NCBI GenBank assembly: GCA_947168395.1
Contig: CAMVLT010000008.1
Location: 1-44,245 of the forward strand
Direction of reading: 5' to 3'
Source: an uncultured Prevotellaceae bacterium
GTDB taxonomy: Bacteria > Bacteroidota > Bacteroidia > Bacteroidales > Bacteroidaceae
Length of the DNA stretch: 44,245 bases
Shown piece after piece: positions 8,163-18,358 of this stretch. Below the pieces are notes generated by a model. That model did no database searches, was not told the origin of the DNA, and saw only the letters and a list, made by a program, of their open reading frames with translations. Each line of letters begins with the position of its first letter. The first letter of the stretch is position 1. The position numbers and the translations under genes were made by a program.

Positions 8163-9671
8163 TTACTCTGCAGCCGGTTCGTTAGCAAAGAACATGCCTA
8201 CGCCCTCTACCAGTCCCTTATAAGAGGTCTTGTAGGCAATAATGGTCAGCTTGTCACCAAGTTTGACACCCAGAGTGCCGAAGGTACCCTTCTGGCCACC
8301 CCAGCCCGCTGTGACACCGTAGATATAGACTGAGCCAGTCTCATCCGTCAAGTTGAAGTTACCATACTTTTCAAGGTCGTTCTTTGTACCTTCCTCAGTG
8401 GCCTCACTGACGACACCCGTAATCATATAGTAAGTATCCTTATCGTCAGCCTTCTCACGGAACTCGTTGATTGTCACTGGTGTTACCGGATAGTTCAGCT
8501 TCTCAAATGTACCACTGACCACCTGCGGTGTTTCCTTGTATTCACCACGTTTACCGACAACGGTCACAACGTCGCCCACCTTGGCACCAGCCTCGATGAA
8601 GCCCTCAGCCCGATAGACGAGCACCTTTCCTGAGTAGTCCTGGATATAGAAACTCTTGCCCTGCTTGTCGCTGGTATACAACTCGGTGATAACACCCGTG
8701 ATGCGATACTGAGTGTCGTTCACCTCGGCTTCCAAGAAGTCGAGCACGGGCACTTCGAGGATAGCACCCTTCTGCGAGATTGTAGCCTGCGAGGTGTACT
8801 CCTTGTTACCACTGATGGTCTTGAAGGTAACGGTCGTGCTACGGTCGCCGCCAGCGTTAGGCTGGGCATAGAAGGTGATGCTCTTGGCGGTGGTAGCCGT
8901 AATGAACAGCCAGTGCTTAGCATCGGCAGGAATCTCAACGGCTATGCCATTACCCTTGCAGGTGACGGCAGCCGTAATCTCACCACCCTCGATGGGCAGA
9001 GGATTCTTCGAGCTGAGCGAGTCGACCTTGATGAGCGACTTGCTGACCTTCACAACCTGGACGTTAACCAGCTCGACCGTTCCATTATAGGTGGTCTTCG
9101 GGCCTTGAACGGTGACCTCGTCACCCACCTCAATGCCGAAGCTGGCCCAGTTGTAATTGCCGCTACCGTCGACAGTACCATAGATGTAGACCTCACCAGA
9201 GCCATCATTCAAATACCAGTTGCCATAGGTAGTATTGGCAATGGCCGTACAGACACCCGTCACAAGGTAGGTTTTGGCATCGGCACCAGCCAGCACCTGG
9301 GCACAGGTGGCCGTCTCTACTTGGGCAATGCCCTGGATGATGTTGACTTCCTGGGTCTGTCCGCCACAGTTAAGCTTCACCACAGCCGTACGGCCTTCTG
9401 CAGCATCGGCTGAGAATTTCAGTGAAATGTCCTCACCGGCTCCACCGCTCATCGGCGAGATATTCAGCCACTCGGGCACCGACTTCTCGTCAAAGCTCCA
9501 GTCGCCGTTGGCAGTCAGCTTGACTTCGGTAGGCGAGCCGTTAGTATTGATAGAAACGAAGGAAGTTGACAATTTGATGTTGTCGAGGTAGATGGCATCT
9601 TCACCGTCAGAGCAGCCCGTGAACATAGCAACGAGTGCCACAACTATCGGAATAAAATATCTCAGTTTCAT
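8163..9671 (-). CDS. BACON and OB-fold domain lipoprotein
   Basis: A 502-residue surface lipoprotein with signal peptide and lipobox ending at Cys20 (AMFTGC). Domains in order: a BACON domain (about 30-115, with TANGDWSF and WLNISPMSG), an OB-fold-like domain (about 118-213, YLVTGVCTAI ... YLNDGSGEVYIYG), a second BACON-like domain (about 218-302), and two more OB-like domains (about 305-395, 398-498) with FYIQDYSGKVLVY and FNLTDETGSVYIYG. The three DxSG/DxTG strand motifs show internal duplication. BACON domains are known from Bacteroidetes glycan-binding and secreted proteins. It starts 25 bases after the TonB-dependent receptor stop, so the two are likely one operon and one outer-membrane complex. 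Ligand unknown; no SusD homolog is present. Confidence 0.85.
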   Translation of the reverse strand: MKLRYFIPIVVALVAMFTGCSDGEDAIYLDNIKLSTSFVSINTNGSPTEVKLTANGDWSFDEKSVPEWLNISPMSGGAGEDISLKFSADAAEGRTAVVKLNCGGQTQEVNIIQGIAQVETATCAQVLAGADAKTYLVTGVCTAIANTTYGNWYLNDGSGEVYIYGTVDGSGNYNWASFGIEVGDEVTVQGPKTTYNGTVELVNVQVVKVSKSLIKVDSLSSKNPLPIEGGEITAAVTCKGNGIAVEIPADAKHWLFITATTAKSITFYAQPNAGGDRSTTVTFKTISGNKEYTSQATISQKGAILEVPVLDFLEAEVNDTQYRITGVITELYTSDKQGKSFYIQDYSGKVLVYRAEGFIEAGAKVGDVVTVVGKRGEYKETPQVVSGTFEKLNYPVTPVTINEFREKADDKDTYYMITGVVSEATEEGTKNDLEKYGNFNLTDETGSVYIYGVTAGWGGQKGTFGTLGVKLGDKLTIIAYKTSYKGLVEGVGMFFANEPAAE

Positions 9672-9696
9672 AATTATATCTTTTATCTATTGTCAA

Positions 9697-12600
9697 TTAG
9701 TTAAAGAAGTACTTAATACCGATAGAGGCATACCAGCACTGGCCGAGCGTATGGTAGGGTTTCCACATCTCAGTCCTTCCGTTGATGGTGCTCGGAGTAG
9801 AGTACACTCCGTAACCAGCTGCGTCAACGCCCTCGAGCTTAAGAATCTTGGAGTACTGCACACCGCCACTGGGTGATGTACTGAATTCCTGGTTGGCAAT
9901 CTTCGAGACACCCCAGCTGGAGTTAAAGAGGTTCAACAGGTTCTTCACGTCGAGACTGAGCTGCAAGGTGTGCTTCGTCTTGCCCAGGTCGAGCTTGAAG
10001 TCATGCTTATAGCCGAAGTCCACGCGGTGAACCCAGGGAGAATAATGGCTGTAAGCCTCCGTGTACTCACCCTGACGGTCTTTCAGGTAGTCGTTACCAT
10101 GTACGAAGTCCATGAAGCGATCCATGTCGTCCTTCGAAGCAAAGCGGAACTCGTTGCCGCCCTGCAGGTTGCCGTTGGCATCGTAATATCCAGCCTGAGC
10201 GTCGGTGGGAACATAGACAGCGTCGTAGGGGTAACCGTCACCGTTGATGTCGCTGGTCAGGAGGTACGAGGTGTTGTTGCCGCCGCGCCAGGTCTCATAG
10301 ATGAGTGAATAGTGGTTGCCGCTCTTGTCGTGCAGGACAGCGCTGGCCACTATGCGGTCGGGAGTAACATACTGCGAATTGTGCAGACCAACGTTGTTCG
10401 GACCCTGGGTACAGGGAATATAGGTGAAGGCCGACGAGGCATCGGAACCCGGCATACCGGTGAGTTCCTTCGATACGGTGTGAGTGTACGAAGCCATCAG
10501 GCTCAACCACTCGAAGGGCTGTGCATCAATCTTGGCGTTGAACGACCAACCATAGCCTTTGCTCGTGTTGTCGAGCACGAAGGCGTTGGGCAGTGCCTTG
10601 CCCTTGGCGTCTGTGTACTTGAAGTCCTGATAGAGGGCACGGTTGTCGGCACCGTTCATGCGGGCAAAGCCACCCACGTCCTTGATACTCCAGTCGGAGA
10701 TACAGACGGCATTGACGGTCTTGTTGAAGATGAACTCAGCCGAAGCAGTCAGCGGGAACGAGACAGGAATCTGATAGTCCACTGCAATCGAGGTCTTCCA
10801 AACCTGCGGCATCTTGAAGTCAGGGTTCACGGCATTGATAGTAGAACCGGCCTGACCGTCCTCAGGCGAAATAGTCGTGGGACCGATGGCAGCAGGATTG
10901 TTAATCATCACACCCTTATCATTCTCAATCATGCTGGGCACCACATTGCCGCTGGCATCATGTGTGAGCACATAGTTGTTGAGTTCGGTGTGGTTCATGA
11001 TGTTACCAGCAAACTGCGACATGTCGACCTTCATGCCTTGGCTCTTGCCTGTAGCATTCCAGATACCTTTATACTGAACCATGTTTGAGTTGGTAGGCAT
11101 ATTGGTGAAGAACACCAGCGGCAGACGGCCCGAGAAGAGTCCCGTACCACCACGTACCTTCAGCGACTTGTCGCCAAAGACGTCCCAGTTGAAACCTACG
11201 CGGGGCGAAATGGTCAGCTTAGAGGTAGGCCACGCGCCAGTGTCTATGTGGCGGCCGTTATAGTCGTAATCATAGATGGCATTGTTGGTCATCAGGTCGT
11301 TATTATTGAAGAACAGACCGTCGAGACGCAGACCGTAGGTCAGCTTCAGGTTGTCCATGATATTCCAGTCATCCTGCAGATAGAAGCCCAGCTTGTTGAA
11401 CTGTACACGTGCAGCAGGGTCAGACTCGCCGTTGTAGCCGTAGGTCAGGGCAACAATCTCAGGAACGCCAGCGTTGAGGAAGTCGTTCATCGAGGTATAA
11501 CGGTAGTAGCCGGCACCATTACGCATATACATGTTGTCGGCCATCTGGTGCTCGAAGCTGACACCGGCGGTGAACTTGTGTGCACCCATGTAGTAGGTCA
11601 CGTCGTCCTTGACGTTCCAAATGGTATTGTGAACGGCATTGTTCCAAGTGAACAGCTCATAACCCAATGCAATGTAGTTGTTGCCATCCTTCAAGATATC
11701 GATGAAGGGGAAGTCAGCAGAGTCAGAGGAACGCTCGTCGTCCAACTTCGAATAGGTGGCCAGGAACTGGTTCGAGAGGTTATCGGTGAAACGGCTGTTC
11801 AAGTCGAGTGAGAACGAGTGTACCAGGTTGTCCATAGCGTACATGGAGTTGGCATACGACATAGAAGCCTTCGACATACGGCCATCGGTCATACGCGTAC
11901 CACCGTCCATCGATGATGCGTTGGGGGAGTTCCAGACGTGGTTCTTGGTATAGTTGTATCGGAAAGCCAGGTGATGCCTGTCATTGATGTTCCAGTCAAT
12001 ACGTGCCAGAATCTTGTAGTTGTTCTCGTCAGCAGGGAAACTAGTGTAGCTGCCTGTGTTGTAACCATACTTTTCGGCAACGTAGTCAGAAACGGCCTGC
12101 AGGTCATCAAGCGTGGTGCGGCTGATATAGTTGTCGGGGTCGGCAGGATTGTCGATATCCGAGCCACGCCAGCGGTTAGCCACCGTAGGAATCTTAGCCA
12201 TTTCACCGTTTACGAAGAAGAAGAGCTTGTCTTTCAGAATCGGACCGCCAAGGGTAAAGCCGTAGGTAGTCTTCGAATCCTTTTCACGAGCACCGGTAAT
12301 GGACTCACGCTCCACAGCGTCGCCACGCATATTTTCGTTCTGGTGATAGATGTAGGCCGTACCCTTGAAGGTGTTCGTACCCGACTTCGTGATGGCGTTC
12401 ACACCACCACCGATGAAGTTGGTCTGACGAACATCGTATGGCGAAATCACCACCTGCAACTCCTCGATGGCATCGATAGAGATGGGGTTACCACCACCAG
12501 GGAGATTTGCCGAAAGACCGAAGTTGTTGTTGAAGTTGGCACCGTCAACGGTGAAGTTGGCAGTACGTCCGTCGGCACCGGCGAAGCTCATGCCGTTACC

Positions 12601-13095
12601 ACCGTAGGGCGACAGGCGGGTAATGTCGGTAATCGAACGGCTGACCGTCGGCAGACTGGTAATCTGGGCACTCGTAATGTTGGTGGCGGCACCCATGTTC
12701 TCAACAGTCAGCTTCGTAGCCTTACCGCTGATGACGACTTCGCCCAGCTCATTGGCATTCTCTGAAATCCAGACAGCCAGATTGTAAGTCTCACCCAACT
12801 GGAGCACAACGCCCTTGACGGTCTTCGGCTGATAGCCGATGTACGAGACTGTCACCTCGTATGGGCCACCAGTACGCATACCTTGGATGGAGAAACGACC
12901 CGTGGTGTTGGTTACTGCTGTGTAGCGTGTACCTGAAGGGGTGTGCACAGCCACGACAGTAGCACCGATGACTTCTTCGCCGCTTTGATCGTCGAAGGTC
13001 ACTTTACCAGCCATGCTCGATGTCGTGATTTGCGCCATTGCCGTCAGCGAAAGCGTCAACAGCAAGGACATCAGAAAAAACAATCTTTTCTGCAT
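9697..13095 (-). CDS. Oar-like TonB-dependent receptor with carboxypeptidase-regulatory-like domain
   Basis: An 1132-residue outer-membrane protein. A signal peptide (MQKRLFFLMSLLLTLSLTAMA) is followed by a carboxypeptidase-regulatory-like beta-sandwich (about 25-115, GEEVIGATVVAVHTPSG). The plug (about 120-250) has the Oar hallmarks FTVDGANFNNNFGL and INAIEELQV-like SIDAIEELQVVISPYDVRQ. A large barrel follows, ending in the aromatic-rich strand ASIGIKYFFN. Oar-type receptors import or export substrates using TonB energy; in Myxococcus Oar is linked to protein secretion. The partner gene downstream is a BACON/OB lipoprotein rather than a SusD. A -7 box (TAAATTTG, minus strand, 13171-13178) lies about 75 bases upstream. 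The substrate cannot be read from sequence. Confidence 0.92.
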   Translation of the reverse strand: MQKRLFFLMSLLLTLSLTAMAQITTSSMAGKVTFDDQSGEEVIGATVVAVHTPSGTRYTAVTNTTGRFSIQGMRTGGPYEVTVSYIGYQPKTVKGVVLQLGETYNLAVWISENANELGEVVISGKATKLTVENMGAATNITSAQITSLPTVSRSITDITRLSPYGGNGMSFAGADGRTANFTVDGANFNNNFGLSANLPGGGNPISIDAIEELQVVISPYDVRQTNFIGGGVNAITKSGTNTFKGTAYIYHQNENMRGDAVERESITGAREKDSKTTYGFTLGGPILKDKLFFFVNGEMAKIPTVANRWRGSDIDNPADPDNYISRTTLDDLQAVSDYVAEKYGYNTGSYTSFPADENNYKILARIDWNINDRHHLAFRYNYTKNHVWNSPNASSMDGGTRMTDGRMSKASMSYANSMYAMDNLVHSFSLDLNSRFTDNLSNQFLATYSKLDDERSSDSADFPFIDILKDGNNYIALGYELFTWNNAVHNTIWNVKDDVTYYMGAHKFTAGVSFEHQMADNMYMRNGAGYYRYTSMNDFLNAGVPEIVALTYGYNGESDPAARVQFNKLGFYLQDDWNIMDNLKLTYGLRLDGLFFNNNDLMTNNAIYDYDYNGRHIDTGAWPTSKLTISPRVGFNWDVFGDKSLKVRGGTGLFSGRLPLVFFTNMPTNSNMVQYKGIWNATGKSQGMKVDMSQFAGNIMNHTELNNYVLTHDASGNVVPSMIENDKGVMINNPAAIGPTTISPEDGQAGSTINAVNPDFKMPQVWKTSIAVDYQIPVSFPLTASAEFIFNKTVNAVCISDWSIKDVGGFARMNGADNRALYQDFKYTDAKGKALPNAFVLDNTSKGYGWSFNAKIDAQPFEWLSLMASYTHTVSKELTGMPGSDASSAFTYIPCTQGPNNVGLHNSQYVTPDRIVASAVLHDKSGNHYSLIYETWRGGNNTSYLLTSDINGDGYPYDAVYVPTDAQAGYYDANGNLQGGNEFRFASKDDMDRFMDFVHGNDYLKDRQGEYTEAYSHYSPWVHRVDFGYKHDFKLDLGKTKHTLQLSLDVKNLLNLFNSSWGVSKIANQEFSTSPSGGVQYSKILKLEGVDAAGYGVYSTPSTINGRTEMWKPYHTLGQCWYASIGIKYFFN

Positions 13096-13170
13096 AAACT
13101 TTAGTGTTGTTTGTTAATTAATATTAGGGGATTCGGCCTATGCCTCATCCAAAGTTTGTTATTTCGGGTG

Positions 13171-13178
13171 CAAATTTA
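13171..13178 (-). promoter_or_regulatory. -7 box for the TonB receptor operon
   Basis: The minus strand reads TAAATTTG; no TTTG at -33. It gives a leader of about 70 bases. Confidence 0.5.
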
Positions 13179-13242
13179 AGTAATTTTTCTGATATAATGT
13201 TATTTCTACGGGCTTTTTTTTTCGAAAAAAGCACGTTGCCCC

Positions 13243-14007
13243 TCATTTTAACACGATACCCGTGTAGATACGTCCGGAGGCGATTCCCAATCGGCGGGCA
13301 GAGAAATAGTCGTCCACACGGTCGTAGGTACAAATGCCTGCATCATAGATATTTTCCGGCCGTACACCCGTGTTCTCCAACTGCAAGCGATTGCACAAAG
13401 GTAAGTCTATATGCCATTTGCCATATCTGGCGGCTATCCGCTCCATCGGAAAGCCTGCCGACAGGAACTCGTCATAAACCTCCTGCCCTACTTCAAAGTT
13501 TTTCAGCGAGATGCCCGGCCCGATAACCGCCCGCATCTGGCTACAGTCGCTCTGGAAGGCGTCCTCCATCAGCCGCACCGTTCTTTCGACAATACGCCTC
13601 ACCGTGCCACGCCAGCCGGCATGCACGGCTGCAGCACAATGGTGTAAGGGGTCATATATAATAATAGGTATACAGTCGGCTGTAGACACGCCGATGCACA
13701 CCCCCGTCTGTCGAGTCACTAAAGCGTCTACGCCCTCCAGCATATCCTGCCGCCCCAACGATGCTTCGTCAATAATTTTCACGACGCTATCGTGTACCTG
13801 GTGAGGCAGGACGATGTGCATGACATCGGCTACCGGCAACTCCGTAGCCAGCAGCCTGCGGTTCTCGGCCACCGCCTCGGGCTGGTCGCCACAATAGCCG
13901 TTGATATTGAATGTGCCATAGCTACCCGTGCTCACACCGCCGTGGCGCGTCGTGCTGAACGCCACCACCCTCGGCCCCAGGTCATAATACGTCAGTTGAG
14001 GTGTCAT
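13243..14007 (-). CDS. pgeF: Multicopper-oxidase-like laccase-domain purine nucleosidase (YfiH/PgeF family)
   Basis: A 254-residue cytoplasmic protein of the family once called polyphenol oxidase, now known to act on purine nucleosides or to correct peptidoglycan precursors in E. coli. The three metal-site residues are present: His in LPHQVHDS (about 84-90), Cys in [10 protein letters not shown] (about 116) and His in AVHAGWRGT (about 133). It also has [13 protein letters not shown], the usual Bacteroidetes variant of the family motif. Its start overlaps the obgE stop by four bases (ATGA), so it is translationally coupled to obgE. Confidence 0.9.
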   Translation of the reverse strand: MTPQLTYYDLGPRVVAFSTTRHGGVSTGSYGTFNINGYCGDQPEAVAENRRLLATELPVADVMHIVLPHQVHDSVVKIIDEASLGRQDMLEGVDALVTRQTGVCIGVSTADCIPIIIYDPLHHCAAAVHAGWRGTVRRIVERTVRLMEDAFQSDCSQMRAVIGPGISLKNFEVGQEVYDEFLSAGFPMERIAARYGKWHIDLPLCNRLQLENTGVRPENIYDAGICTYDRVDDYFSARRLGIASGRIYTGIVLK

Positions 14008-15170
14008 TTGTCCTCCTCGTATTCAAAATCGTCGAGGTCTTCAATGTCGTCCTCGTCAACATCTATGATTTCTATGTCCTCGTCCTCGCCCTCGTCGGCC
14101 ATTTCAGCCTGGAAGCGGCTCATGTCCTTGTCGCGGTGGGCTAACGACTCGGTGGTGGTAATGGCTGCCAGCTTGTTGCTCTCGGCGTTCATCTCTGCCC
14201 ACAGCACGTCCTTCAGTTCGTCCAGTCCGAAGCCCGTCACGGCTGATATAAACACTACAGGGAGGTCGTTGGGAAGCGTCTCCCTCAGCATTTCCATCAA
14301 TTCCTCATCCAGCAAATCACACTTCGTGACAGCCAGGACGCGGTGCTTGTCGCATAGTTCAGGATTAAACTGCCTCAGCTCGTTCAGCAGTATCTCGTAC
14401 TCCCGCCTGATGTCGTCCGTATCGCCAGGCACCATGAAGAGCAGCAGCGAGTTGCGCTCAATATGGCGCAGGAAGCGCAGGCCTAATCCCCTACCCTCGC
14501 TGGCACCTTCGATGATGCCTGGAATGTCGGCCATCACAAACGACTTCTGGTCGCGGTAGCCCACGATGCCCAGCGACGGTTCCATCGTGGTGAACGGGTA
14601 GTTCGCAATCTTCGGCTTGGCATTGCTCAGGGCCGAAACCAACGTCGACTTGCCGGCATTGGGGAATCCCACCAGTCCGACGTCGGCCAGCAGTTTCAGC
14701 TCCAGAATGACCGTAATCTCCTGCATCGGCTCGCCTGGCTGGGCATAGCGTGGAGCCTGGTTTGTGGCACTGCGGAACTGGAAGTTGCCCAGTCCGCCAC
14801 GACCGCCCTTCAACAGCATGATCACCTGCCCGTCGTAAGTCACGTCGCAGACATACTTGCCCGTCTCAGCGTTGTAAACCACCGTTCCGCAGGGCACGTC
14901 GATGTAGATGTCCTTGCCGTCGGTGCCGTGGCACTTGTCGCGACCGCCGTTCCCGCCGTGCTCGGCAAAGATGTGGCGCTCGTACTTCAGATGCAGCAGC
15001 GTCCAGTAATTATGGTTTCCTCGCAGGTAGATGTTGCCACCCCTGCCGCCGTCGCCTCCGTCGGGTCCGCCGTTAGGGTTATACTTCACATGCTTCAGGT
15101 GCATCGATCCCTTGCCGCCCTTGCCCGAACGGCACAGTATCTTCACGTAGTCTACGAAATTGCTCTCCAT
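14004..15170 (-). CDS. obgE: Obg family GTPase
   Basis: A 388-residue essential GTPase acting in large-subunit ribosome assembly and stress signalling. The glycine-rich Obg fold occupies about 1-158 ([12 protein letters not shown] at 34-45). The G domain has G1 GFPNAGKST (168-176), G3 DIPG (215-218), G4 TKCD (282-285) and G5 near ISAVTG. The C-terminus is a very acidic tail (last 30 residues, mostly D/E). The length fits Bacteroidales Obg. It has its own full promoter upstream (15209-15240), needed because the SNF2 gene separates it from adk. pgeF follows with a four-base overlap. Confidence 0.97.
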   Translation of the reverse strand: MESNFVDYVKILCRSGKGGKGSMHLKHVKYNPNGGPDGGDGGRGGNIYLRGNHNYWTLLHLKYERHIFAEHGGNGGRDKCHGTDGKDIYIDVPCGTVVYNAETGKYVCDVTYDGQVIMLLKGGRGGLGNFQFRSATNQAPRYAQPGEPMQEITVILELKLLADVGLVGFPNAGKSTLVSALSNAKPKIANYPFTTMEPSLGIVGYRDQKSFVMADIPGIIEGASEGRGLGLRFLRHIERNSLLLFMVPGDTDDIRREYEILLNELRQFNPELCDKHRVLAVTKCDLLDEELMEMLRETLPNDLPVVFISAVTGFGLDELKDVLWAEMNAESNKLAAITTTESLAHRDKDMSRFQAEMADEGEDEDIEIIDVDEDDIEDLDDFEYEEDK

Positions 15171-15208
15171 TCTTCTCTTTTATTATTCCACCTTCCAAAT
15201 CTTCGCCG

Positions 15209-15240
15209 CAAAGGTAGCAATTTTTCCCGACGTATGCAAA
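15209..15240 (-). promoter_or_regulatory. Full promoter of obgE-pgeF
   Basis: Minus strand: TTTG (15237-15240 complement), a 20-base spacer, TACCTTTG (15209-15216 complement). Exact consensus. It diverges from the SNF2 promoter 40 bases away. Confidence 0.85.
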
Positions 15241-15278
15241 TAAACAGCAGGAAATGCGGCCGTGTGCCGATTATTTCG

Positions 15279-15286
15279 TAACTTTG
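15279..15286 (+). promoter_or_regulatory. -7 box of the SNF2 helicase gene
   Basis: TAACTTTG, without a clear TTTG at -33. The predicted transcript start is only 7-9 bases before the ATG at 15300. Confidence 0.55.
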
Positions 15287-15299
15287 CACCCCCAAAAAC

Positions 15300-18149
15300 A
15301 TGAACAGTCAACCCATCATACTCATCTTGCGGCCCCAGAAGCAATGGGGCATCGTGACCTGCGAGCTCAAGCGTGTGTACTCGCTGGGGCGGTACATGTC
15401 AACTGAGGGCAATGTGCATAGCAACCTTTTGGGTGACTCCCAGGAGCCGCTGCGGCAGCTGGCTACCGTCTGCGAGGAAATGACGCTGGCCAGTCTCTAT
15501 GCAAGATATGCCAACAAGACGATGTTCAAGCACGCAAAAGACTTCTGGGCATCGGACAACAGCACCGTAAGGCAACACACGAAGCGGATGGCTGACATAC
15601 GGCTGCTGAAGGCCGTGCAAATGGCCGCCCAGCAGGACATACCCATCATCTACGCCCCCACGGAAAAGTCGCCGCTGCACATCAGCGAGCAGCTGCACCT
15701 GAAGGTTGGCGTGGAGGTGAGACCCGTGATGAGTTTCCACCGCCATGAGAACGGTGTCACCTACAGGTTACAGCTCCGCCTCGACGGGCAACTTGTAGAG
15801 AGGCTGTCAGACCATCAGTTGACGGTATTGGGCCACGTGCCAGGCATCTTCATCCTCGACGGCGACATCCTATTGCTCAACGAGGGCTTCAACGCCAAGC
15901 TACTACTGCCCTTTATGAGCAAGCCTGAGGTAGAAATACCACGGAAGATGGAAGACAGCTACTTCAGGCAGTTCATCCTGAAAAACGTTTCGAAGACAGA
16001 AATCCATGCCGACGGCTTCGACATCGAGGATGCAGGCGAACAACTGCGCCCCTGCCTCATCATGGAGCAGTCGGTTGACGGTTCCCATGTGCTCACCCTC
16101 ATTTTCCGCTACGGCAGTATTGACTATACCCCCGACAGTACGTCCAACGGTCGGGTGATGCTGAAAGAGGTCGAGGGAGGCTACAAGTTCATACGCCAGC
16201 TGCGCGACAAGGAGCAGGAACGGTTGATGGCGGCACTACTCCTGCACCATGCCCCCGACAGGCTGACAGGCTTGCAGATGTCGCCGCCACAACGCTGCCA
16301 CATCCGATTCCCAAAGCTTGCCGACATGATTGACTGGCTGCGCCATCACGGCCCCAAACTTCGAGAGCAGGGATTCGATGTCGTGCAGCCCTCAGACCAC
16401 CCTTATTATATAGGCCCACTCCAGGTGAAGCAGAGCGACACCTGGAATGGCGACTGGCTACAGACAGAGGTGACGATACTGGTAGACAACGGGCGGCTCA
16501 GAATCCCATTCAGCGACCTGCGCGACACCATCCTCCGTGGCGAGCAGGAATACATGCTGCCCACCGGCGAAATACTGCTCATACCTGATGAATGGCTGAA
16601 GCGGTACGGCGACTTGCTGCTCATCGGAAAGCTCAACGGCAAAAAGTTCAGCAGGCACCGCTGCCAGATCAGCAAAGAGACGGCTGACGGCAAACAGCGT
16701 CCACGCAGCCAGCACCCCAGCCCTGCGGCAGTTCCCCCAGCCGCCCTGAACGCCACCCTGCGCCCCTATCAGCTGACGGGCTATCAATGGCTGTGGAGCC
16801 ACTTCGAAACTCGGACGGGCTGCTGCCTGTCTGACGAGATGGGACTCGGCAAGACCTTGCAGACCATTGCCGCCTTACTTCATTATAAAGAGGTGTCGGC
16901 AGCATCAGCCCCCAAGCCCCAGGCGGGGTTCCTCTTCACCGACGACGAGATGCGCGGCGAAGCCTTGGCATCAGACCGTTCTTACGTGCCACGGCTACCT
17001 TCGCTCGTCGTAGCACCAGCCTCCGTAGTCCACAACTGGCAGAACGAACTGCACCGCTTTGCCCCCACCCTGCTGACGTGCAACTATACGGGCACCGTTG
17101 CCAAACGCCACGGCAAGCGCACCTCACTCAGCCAATGGGACGTCGTGCTGACCACCTATCGCACGCTGGTCAACGACCTTGCCTACCTGTCACGCATCCC
17201 ATTCGGCATCGTGGTGTTCGACGAGAGCCAAGTCTTCAAGACAGCCACCTCGCAAATATTCCAAGCCGTCAGCTCGCTGAACGCCCTCCACCGTCTGGCC
17301 CTCAGCGGAACGCCCGTTGAGAACAACCTCATGGAACTGTGGAGCCTGATGAGCGTGCTGAACCCCAGCCTCTTGGGCGATGCCAAGAGCTTTCAGCAGA
17401 CGTTCGTACAGCCCATCACCCAGCTGATGGAGCAGCAACGGGCGGAAGTGCTGCAGCGGCTGATAGCACCTTATTTCCTGAAGCGTACCAAGGAGCAGGT
17501 GCTCAGCGACCTGCCCGAGCGGCAGGACGAGGTGGTGGTATGCCCCATGACCGACCAGCAGGCCAGCTGCTACGCCGAGGAACTGTCGAAAGCCCGCAAC
17601 GAGTATCTCGACTCCACTGGCAGCGTTTCCGAGCGAAACATCCACATACTCGCCGCCCTGCAGCGACTGCGCCAGATAGCCAACGGCGAGGGCAAGATAA
17701 ACGTCGTCTTTGAGCGCTTGGAGCAGCTGCGCGGCACGTCCCATAAGGTACTCATCTTCTGTGAATACGTGTCGCTGTTAGAGCAGGTGGGCTACGAGAT
17801 GCAGCAGCGAGGTTGGCAGTACGACATACTGACAGGCCAGACACGGCAACGCGAGCAGACGATTGCCCACTTCCAGCAGACCTCCGACTGCCAGTTCTTC
17901 CTCATATCGCTCAAGGCGGGCGGCGTAGGACTCAACCTCACCGCCGCCGACTATGTCTTCCTGCTCGACCCCTGGTGGAACCAAGCCGCCGAGGAGCAGG
18001 CCATCGCCCGTGCCCACCGTATCGGGCAGCGTCGCGCCGTCTTTGTCTACCGTTTTGTCTCCGAAAACACGCTCGACCAGCAAATCCTCTCCCTCCAAGA
18101 GCACAAGCAGAATATTATTGACAGCGTCATGCCCTTTATCTGCAAATAA
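15300..18149 (+). CDS. SNF2-family helicase/ATPase
   Basis: A 949-residue cytoplasmic DNA translocase of the bacterial SNF2 (Rad54/HepA-like) group. About 490 N-terminal residues have no motif I recognise. The ATPase core follows: motif I DEMGLGKT (about 513-520), motif Ia region VVAPASVVHNW, motif II DESQ (about 641-644), motif III SGTPVENNLMELWSL, and the C-terminal helicase lobe with ISLKAGGVGLNLTAADYV and the terminal motif ARAHRIGQ (about 903-909). All catalytic motifs look intact. It is a single gene facing away from obgE and towards adk. It interrupts what is usually a hpt-adk-obg-pgeF run. Role probably chromatin, recombination or RNA-polymerase recycling; unknown. Confidence 0.92.
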   Translation: MNSQPIILILRPQKQWGIVTCELKRVYSLGRYMSTEGNVHSNLLGDSQEPLRQLATVCEEMTLASLYARYANKTMFKHAKDFWASDNSTVRQHTKRMADIRLLKAVQMAAQQDIPIIYAPTEKSPLHISEQLHLKVGVEVRPVMSFHRHENGVTYRLQLRLDGQLVERLSDHQLTVLGHVPGIFILDGDILLLNEGFNAKLLLPFMSKPEVEIPRKMEDSYFRQFILKNVSKTEIHADGFDIEDAGEQLRPCLIMEQSVDGSHVLTLIFRYGSIDYTPDSTSNGRVMLKEVEGGYKFIRQLRDKEQERLMAALLLHHAPDRLTGLQMSPPQRCHIRFPKLADMIDWLRHHGPKLREQGFDVVQPSDHPYYIGPLQVKQSDTWNGDWLQTEVTILVDNGRLRIPFSDLRDTILRGEQEYMLPTGEILLIPDEWLKRYGDLLLIGKLNGKKFSRHRCQISKETADGKQRPRSQHPSPAAVPPAALNATLRPYQLTGYQWLWSHFETRTGCCLSDEMGLGKTLQTIAALLHYKEVSAASAPKPQAGFLFTDDEMRGEALASDRSYVPRLPSLVVAPASVVHNWQNELHRFAPTLLTCNYTGTVAKRHGKRTSLSQWDVVLTTYRTLVNDLAYLSRIPFGIVVFDESQVFKTATSQIFQAVSSLNALHRLALSGTPVENNLMELWSLMSVLNPSLLGDAKSFQQTFVQPITQLMEQQRAEVLQRLIAPYFLKRTKEQVLSDLPERQDEVVVCPMTDQQASCYAEELSKARNEYLDSTGSVSERNIHILAALQRLRQIANGEGKINVVFERLEQLRGTSHKVLIFCEYVSLLEQVGYEMQQRGWQYDILTGQTRQREQTIAHFQQTSDCQFFLISLKAGGVGLNLTAADYVFLLDPWWNQAAEEQAIARAHRIGQRRAVFVYRFVSENTLDQQILSLQEHKQNIIDSVMPFICK

Positions 18150-18254
18150 AGGGGATTGTCGCTCTTGATAATAGAAGAAGGTTAGCCAAAGTTGTGCGTA
18201 GCCCCCGCCTCTCTGGGAGTTTAGTGCTGGGCTACAGGGAGAAAGGGTAGGGTT
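18150..18254. other. Spacer after SNF2 gene with weak inverted repeat
   Basis: GTAGCCC (18198-18204) and GGGCTAC (18229-18235) can pair across 24 bases. No U-tract follows, so a terminator role is doubtful. Confidence 0.3.
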
Positions 18255-18342
18255 AACAGCCGTTTGCGTACGCCCAAACAGCCGTTTGCGTATACGCAAA
18301 TAACCCTTCGCGTATGCCCAAACGACTGTTAGCGTATGCCCA
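18255..18342. repeat. Four tandem copies of a 22-bp repeat
   Basis: Units at 18255-18276, 18277-18298, 18299-18320 and 18321-18342 share the pattern AACnnCCnTTnGCGTATGCCCA. The junction of units 2 and 3 makes a perfect 16-base palindrome, TTTGCGTATACGCAAA (18285-18300). The array lies between the convergent SNF2 and adk genes. There are no spacers, so it is not CRISPR. It may act as a terminator-like or protein-binding site. Confidence 0.85.
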
Positions 18343-18358
18343 AATCAAACGACGAATT

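Noticed and set aside
18255..18342. CRISPR array
   Set aside because: The 22-bp units are contiguous with no unique spacers, and there are no cas genes.
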